Assembly: GCA_041389495.1 (NCBI GenBank)
Contig: JAWKRT010000001.1
Span: forward strand, 620,001-684,000
Direction of reading: 5' to 3'
Source of the DNA: Myxococcota bacterium
Lineage (GTDB): Bacteria > Myxococcota_A > UBA9160 > UBA4427
DNA length: 64,000 nucleotides
Of this stretch, positions 60,351 to 64,000 are shown piece after piece (positions within the stretch are counted from its first letter, which is position 1; every line of letters starts with the position of its first letter). Below the pieces are notes generated by a model. That model saw only the letters and a program-made list of their open reading frames with translations, searched no databases and was not told the DNA's origin. The translations under genes were made by a program, and so were the position numbers.

Positions 60351-61280
60351 TCAGTACCGCGGAACGCTCGGGTCGACCTCGCGCGACCACGCGTCGATGC
60401 CGCCCTCGACGTTGTGGACGTCGGTGAACCCGAGTGCCGCGAAGTGCTCGGCCGCGCGCTGGCTGCGGCCGCCGTGGTGGCAGTGGAAGACGATCTTCGT
60501 CGACTTCGGGAGGGCTTCGAGGCGCTCGGCCTGCGCGTCGGTCATCAGCGTCGCGCCCGGGATGCGCGCGCGCTCGCGCTCCTCCTCGGTGCGGACGTCG
60601 AGCAGCTCGAAGCGCTCGCCCGCGTCGAGGAGCGCCGCGAGCTCCTTCACGCTCATCGGCTTCACCTGCGGCGCGTTCGGGTTGTGGATCTTGAAGCCCG
60701 GGCCCTGCGGCGTGCTCACGACGTCCATGCGGATGCCGTCCGCGCGCGCGGCGCTCACCGGGTCGAGCAGGAGGCGGACGCCGTTCGACTCGACGGCGAC
60801 CTCGTTGCCGCCGACCGGACCGATGAACAGGTTCGCCTGGAAGCGCGCGTCGACCGCGAGGTGCAGGCCGCGCCCGGGGCCCGACTGCTGCGCGACCGCC
60901 GCGCGCAGCTGCTCGGCGGCCTCGTCGCTGATCTCGATCGCCGGCGCCGCGCCGTCCGGCAGGGACACGCCGAGCGCGGTCGCGAGCTCGCCCGACTCGA
61001 ACATCTCCTGGACGATGTCGCACCCGCCCACGAACTCGCCGCGCACGTACAGCTGCGGGATCGTGGGCCACGACGAGAAGAGCTTGATGCCTTCGCGGAT
61101 GTCGGGGTTCGAGAGGACGTCGACCGTCTGGTAGTCGGGGACGAGCGTGTCGAGGATGCGCACGACGGTGTTCGAGAAGCCGCACTGCGGCTGCTGGCGC
61201 GTGCCCTTCATGAACAGCGTGACCGGATGCGCGGCGATGAGGTCGGAAAGCTGCTCGCGCAGGGCGTCGTCGAGGCTCAT
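60351..61280 (-). CDS. Monothiol glutaredoxin (Grx4) - HesB-like - rhodanese fusion
   Basis: 309 residues in three modules. Residues 1-105: Grx4-type glutaredoxin with FMKGTRQQPQCGFSNTVV (CGFS at 33-36) and WPTIPQLYVRGEFVGGCDIV. Residues ~113-203: a HesB/IscA-like domain (IEISDEAAEQLRAAVA ... GPGFKIHNPNAP) that lacks the three cluster-binding Cys. Residues ~207-309: rhodanese with FELLDVRTEEERERARIPGA and active-site FHCHHGGRSQRAAE (Cys267). The combination suggests sulfur transfer coupled to Fe-S delivery in the cytosol. A -10-like TAGACT lies at 61344-61349 on this strand. It heads the operon with bolA and the exported rhodanese. Confidence 0.92.
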   Translation of the reverse strand: MSLDDALREQLSDLIAAHPVTLFMKGTRQQPQCGFSNTVVRILDTLVPDYQTVDVLSNPDIREGIKLFSSWPTIPQLYVRGEFVGGCDIVQEMFESGELATALGVSLPDGAAPAIEISDEAAEQLRAAVAQQSGPGRGLHLAVDARFQANLFIGPVGGNEVAVESNGVRLLLDPVSAARADGIRMDVVSTPQGPGFKIHNPNAPQVKPMSVKELAALLDAGERFELLDVRTEEERERARIPGATLMTDAQAERLEALPKSTKIVFHCHHGGRSQRAAEHFAALGFTDVHNVEGGIDAWSREVDPSVPRY

Positions 61281-61388
61281 GGTGTGTCTCCCGGCGGCCG
61301 CGATCGCGCGCGCGCGGGGGCGTGCGGCGCGGCCAGGGGCGGCAGTCTAGCAGCCCGTCGACGGCGCTCCGGGCGCGCGAGACGCCCG

Positions 61389-62321
61389 TCAGCGGACGAG
61401 GCGGCGGTTCTTCGCGATCGCGTGGCGGCAGACGCCGAGCACGCGGTCGAGCTCGCCGCGCTCGAGGCCGAGGTAGCGCCACGCGGGATGCGCCGTGAGG
61501 TCGAGGTCGGGGACGGGCTCGCGTCGCCCGACGCCGAGGCGCGTCAGGCACGCCGTCGCGAGCGACACGAGCGCGGTCATGTTCGCGGTCTCGTCGGGCA
61601 GGCACGCGAGCGCCGCCGGATCGTGGTGGTGCTCGATCACGGCGACGAGCCCGGCCGGGAGCGACCACGCCGTCGCGACGCGCGCGCCGAGCTGTGCGTG
61701 GTCGAACCCGAAGTGCTCGCGCTCGACCGCGACGAACGACGTGGCCTCGTTGTAGACGCGCGACACGACGCGCTCGTACTCGTCCGGGTGCGAGTTCGCG
61801 AGCGCGATCTTCCCGACGTCGTGGAGCGTGCCCGCGGTGTAGGCCTGCTTCGCGTCGAGCTTGATCGCCGGGTGCTCGGCGAGCCGCGCCGCGACCGGGC
61901 CGGCGAGCGTCGCGTGCTGCCAGAGCAGCCGCTCCATGAGCCCGAGCCGCTCGTACGAGCGCTCCATCGAGACGGCGAGCACCGAGTTGCACACCGCCTC
62001 GCGGCCGAGCAGCGAGAAGGCGAGCGACAGGCTCCGCACCTCCTCGGGGAAGTCGTAGACGGGAGAGTTCGAGGTCTTGAGGATGCGGGCGGTGAGCGCC
62101 GGGTCGCGCTCGACCAGGCGGCGGAGCTCGTCGAGGGGCGCCGTCGGCTCCCCGGCGAGCCGCGCGATCTCCGCCGCGATGCGCGGGATGGCCGGCAGCG
62201 CGGTCGAGGCCGCGGCGACGTAGGCGTCGAGCGCGCTCTCGCACTCGTCGTCGCGCCCGCGCTCCCGATCCCGCTTCCGCTCCTGCGCCTCGCCTGCGCC
62301 GCTGCCGCCGGGCCCGCTCAT
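61389..62321 (-). CDS. HDOD-domain protein
   Basis: 310 residues. After a charged N-terminus (GEAQERKRDRERGRDDECES) comes an HDOD domain (~35-240): LPAIPRIAAEIARLAGEP, RDPALTARILKTSNSPVYDF, SLSLAFSLLGREAVCNSVLA and QAYTAGTLHDVGKIALANSH. The HD pair (LHDVGK) and IEHHHDPA are kept, whereas many HDOD proteins lose them. Signalling scaffold found near c-di-GMP, chemotaxis or motility genes. The adjacent divergent gene has a GspE-N-like fold, also linked to c-di-GMP binding. Confidence 0.92.
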   Translation of the reverse strand: MSGPGGSGAGEAQERKRDRERGRDDECESALDAYVAAASTALPAIPRIAAEIARLAGEPTAPLDELRRLVERDPALTARILKTSNSPVYDFPEEVRSLSLAFSLLGREAVCNSVLAVSMERSYERLGLMERLLWQHATLAGPVAARLAEHPAIKLDAKQAYTAGTLHDVGKIALANSHPDEYERVVSRVYNEATSFVAVEREHFGFDHAQLGARVATAWSLPAGLVAVIEHHHDPAALACLPDETANMTALVSLATACLTRLGVGRREPVPDLDLTAHPAWRYLGLERGELDRVLGVCRHAIAKNRRLVR

Positions 62322-62458
62322 CTCGCGCGCCGTCCCCCCGCTCGCGCGCGTCCCGCCGGGTGCGCGCGCGGCTCCGCTTCGGCGGGAGCGGACGCTTACA
62401 TGAGCACGCGAACGCGCGGGGCTCGAGTCGGCGCGGCCCGCGACCGATGTGGGCGCCC

Positions 62459-62869
62459 ATGGCTCGCGAATCGAAGCACTCGGGCGCGCTCGGACTCGCT
62501 CGCGAGGACGCGAAGGCGCTGTCGGACTTCCTGGCCGAGCGCCTCGAGATCGATCCCGCGAGCCTTCCCGCCCCGAGTCGCTGGGCCGGCAGCGGCAACA
62601 CGATCGGCGCCCTCGCGCTGCGGCTCGGCGTCCTCACCCTCGACCAGGTCGAGCAGGCCGTCGACCTCCAGGCCTCCGACGGCCAGCTCCTCGGCGAGAT
62701 CGTCCGCGCGCTCGGCTACTGCACCGACGTCGACATCGAGCGCCTGCTCGCGCTCCAGCGCCTGCACCGCTGCCTCGACCAGGCCGCGCTGCTCGTGATG
62801 TCCGGTCAGATGGACATGGTGGAGCTGCTCGAGGCGCTCGCCGCCTTCGCGAGCGAGCGGGGCATCTAG
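62459..62869 (+). CDS. GspE/MshE N-terminal-domain-like protein
   Basis: 136 residues from ATG 62459 (ATG 62447 also in frame). The central part reads IGALALRLGVLTLDQVEQAV, then DLQASDGQLLGEIVRALGYC and DVDIERLLALQRLHRCLDQA. This is the L..LGVLT..Ql..AL..Q......lGeiL...G..t pattern of the GspE N-terminal (T2SSE_N/MshEN) fold, which binds c-di-GMP in MshE. Here only one copy stands alone, with no ATPase. Divergent from the HDOD gene. Confidence 0.75.
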   Translation: MARESKHSGALGLAREDAKALSDFLAERLEIDPASLPAPSRWAGSGNTIGALALRLGVLTLDQVEQAVDLQASDGQLLGEIVRALGYCTDVDIERLLALQRLHRCLDQAALLVMSGQMDMVELLEALAAFASERGI

Positions 62870-62946
62870 CCCCTCGTCTTCGCGCGCCGGTCCGGCCGCC
62901 GGCGGACCTATCATGCTCCGCGCCGATCCGGGCCCGCGGAGCTGCG

Positions 62947-64000
62947 ATGGACGTTTCCGACACGATCACCCTCGTGGGGCGCGAGCGCGAGCTGCGCGTC
63001 CTGCGCAGCGAGCTCGCCGAGGCCGGCCGCGGCAGCGCGCGCCTCGCGTTCGTCGTCGGCGAGCCGGGCATCGGGAAGACGCACACGATCCTCGCGCTGG
63101 CCGCGCGCGCCGCGCGCGAGGGGACCGCCGTCGCGTGGGGGCGCGCGCACGAGGGAGGCGCCGCGCCGCTCTACTGGCCGTGGACGCGGGTGCTCGGCGC
63201 GCTCGCGGAGGCGTGCGACGCGCCGGAGCGCGACGCGCTCGAGCACGCGCGGCAGGCGCTGCGCGCCGACGTCGGGCGCGGCGCGGGCGACGGCGCCATC
63301 GAGGCCGCGCGATTCGCGCTCTACGACCGAGTCGTCCGCGCGATCGCGGACGCGGCGCGCGCGCGACCCGCGCTGCTGGTCCTCGACGACCTCCACTGGG
63401 CGGACGTCGGCTCGCTGCAGCTGCTCGAGTTCGCCGCGCGCGAGCTGCTGCACGCGCCGGTGCTCGTCGTGGCGACGCTGCGCGACGGCGCGCTCGTCGC
63501 CGGCGACGAGCGCGCGCGCATCCTCGCGTCCTTGATGGCGGCGTCGCGCACGGTCGCGCTCGGCGGACTGCCGCGCGACGACGTGGCCGCGCTCCTCGCG
63601 CGTCGCCTCGACGCGGCGCCCGAGGCGGACGTCGTCGACGAGGTGCGGTCGACGACCGGTGGCAATCCGTTCCTCGTGCTCGAGGTCGCGAACCTGCTGT
63701 CGCCGTCGGGCGAGCGCCTCGCCCTCGGCGGCGTCCCGCCCGGCGCGCGCGCCCTCCTGCAGCAGCGCCTCGACGGCCTGCCCGAGCGCGAACGGAGGAC
63801 GCTCGAGGCCGCGGCCGTCGTCGGCGTCGAGTTCGACCTCGACGTGCTGGCGATGCTGCTCGACGAGCCCGAGGCGTCCGTGCGCGCCTCGCTCGCGAGC
63901 GCGGGCCGGCGCGGCTTCGTGACCGAGGTCGACGGGGTCCTCTACCGCCACGCGTTCGCGCACGCCCTGCTGCGCGAGACGCTCTACGAGCAGCTGCCGG
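62947..64000 (+). CDS. Large AAA-ATPase signalling protein (3' truncated)
   Basis: 351 residues are visible and the frame runs off the window without a stop. Starts at ATG 62947 (MDVSDTITLVGRERELRVLR), 32 bases after a TATCAT -10-like hexamer. It has the AAA_16 / STAND NTPase layout: FVVGEPGIGKTHTILALAAR (Walker A), GRAHEGGAAPLYWPWTRVLG, ALLVLDDLHWADVGSLQLLE (Walker B), TTGGNPFLVLEVANLL and a winged-helix-like segment LEAAAVVGVEFDLDVLAMLL. Such ATPases are usually followed by TPR repeats and a LuxR helix-turn-helix, or preceded by a cyclase or kinase; the C-terminal half lies outside, so the output is unknown. Confidence 0.88.
   Translation, partial: MDVSDTITLVGRERELRVLRSELAEAGRGSARLAFVVGEPGIGKTHTILALAARAAREGTAVAWGRAHEGGAAPLYWPWTRVLGALAEACDAPERDALEHARQALRADVGRGAGDGAIEAARFALYDRVVRAIADAARARPALLVLDDLHWADVGSLQLLEFAARELLHAPVLVVATLRDGALVAGDERARILASLMAASRTVALGGLPRDDVAALLARRLDAAPEADVVDEVRSTTGGNPFLVLEVANLLSPSGERLALGGVPPGARALLQQRLDGLPERERRTLEAAAVVGVEFDLDVLAMLLDEPEASVRASLASAGRRGFVTEVDGVLYRHAFAHALLRETLYEQLP

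Overview
This 64 kb window is very G+C-rich chromosomal DNA (roughly 74% by eye), densely packed with genes on both strands. Gene spacing is short, there are many 3-4 base start/stop overlaps, and nearly every third codon position is G or C. The cell is Gram-negative: there is a complete phospholipid-trafficking (Mla) operon, a beta-barrel porin ending in Phe, lipoproteins, and a PEP-CTERM-anchored protein that implies an exosortase elsewhere. Paired acyl-CoA dehydrogenases, a selenocysteine-containing SelD, cobalamin-dependent MetH, family-B DNA polymerase II and a PilZ/receiver-like protein suggest a deltaproteobacterial lineage (Myxococcota-like). That placement is inference. I saw no rRNA, tRNA, CRISPR array, phage gene, transposase or plasmid function.

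Layout. 1-4.5 kb: the C-terminal end of an NRAMP-like transporter, a HupE/UreJ-type membrane protein, a thioredoxin-TPR chaperedoxin and selD, which reads through an in-frame UGA as selenocysteine. 4.6-10.9 kb: a divergent locus around two AT-rich Fur-like boxes. Leftward lie an exported helical protein and a metzincin-like PEP-CTERM protease. Rightward lie a porin, an FMN-binding-domain protein, a four-helix His-rich membrane protein and an ApbE flavin transferase. This looks like an extracytoplasmic flavin electron-transfer system tied to metal acquisition, and it is the most interesting part of the window. 10.9-20.6 kb: a lipoyl E2 acyltransferase, a heteromeric acyl-CoA dehydrogenase pair, DNA polymerase II, a VanZ-like protein, a modular metallophosphoesterase and a nitronate-monooxygenase-like flavoprotein. 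20.6-27.4 kb: YCII protein, alpha/beta hydrolase, glpD, type-B carboxylesterase lipoprotein and a PilZ protein.

27.6-36.3 kb: a second acyl-CoA dehydrogenase pair, a methyltransferase with a histone-H1-like basic tail, two small uncharacterised genes with good ribosome-binding sites and a strong terminator, surE, a Cys-rich exported protein, a histidine phosphatase and a second methyltransferase-like protein. 36.5-44 kb: metH, preceded by an AT-rich 24-bp palindrome, then the divergent mlaFEDAC operon. 44-52 kb: alpha/beta hydrolase, gamma-glutamyltransferase, AEC permease, a long acyl-CoA dehydrogenase, a tRNA-dihydrouridine synthase, an exported four-repeat protein and a PfkB kinase. 52.3-56.2 kb: topoisomerase IV (parE-parC). 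56.3-64 kb: a Tat-exported GMC dehydrogenase pair, a Tat-exported Fe-S aldo/keto reductase, a sulfur/Fe-S operon (glutaredoxin-HesB-rhodanese fusion, bolA, exported rhodanese), an HDOD protein, a GspE-N-like protein and the start of a large AAA ATPase.

Several genes fit together functionally. Two alpha/beta acyl-CoA dehydrogenase pairs plus a third enzyme point to breakdown of bulky acyl-CoAs. MetH and its operator candidate mark methyl-cycle control. SelD, CnoX-like thioredoxin, the Grx4/BolA operon and rhodaneses cover selenium and sulfur handling. The Fur-box flavinylation locus and exported dehydrogenases suggest a cell that invests in periplasmic redox chemistry.
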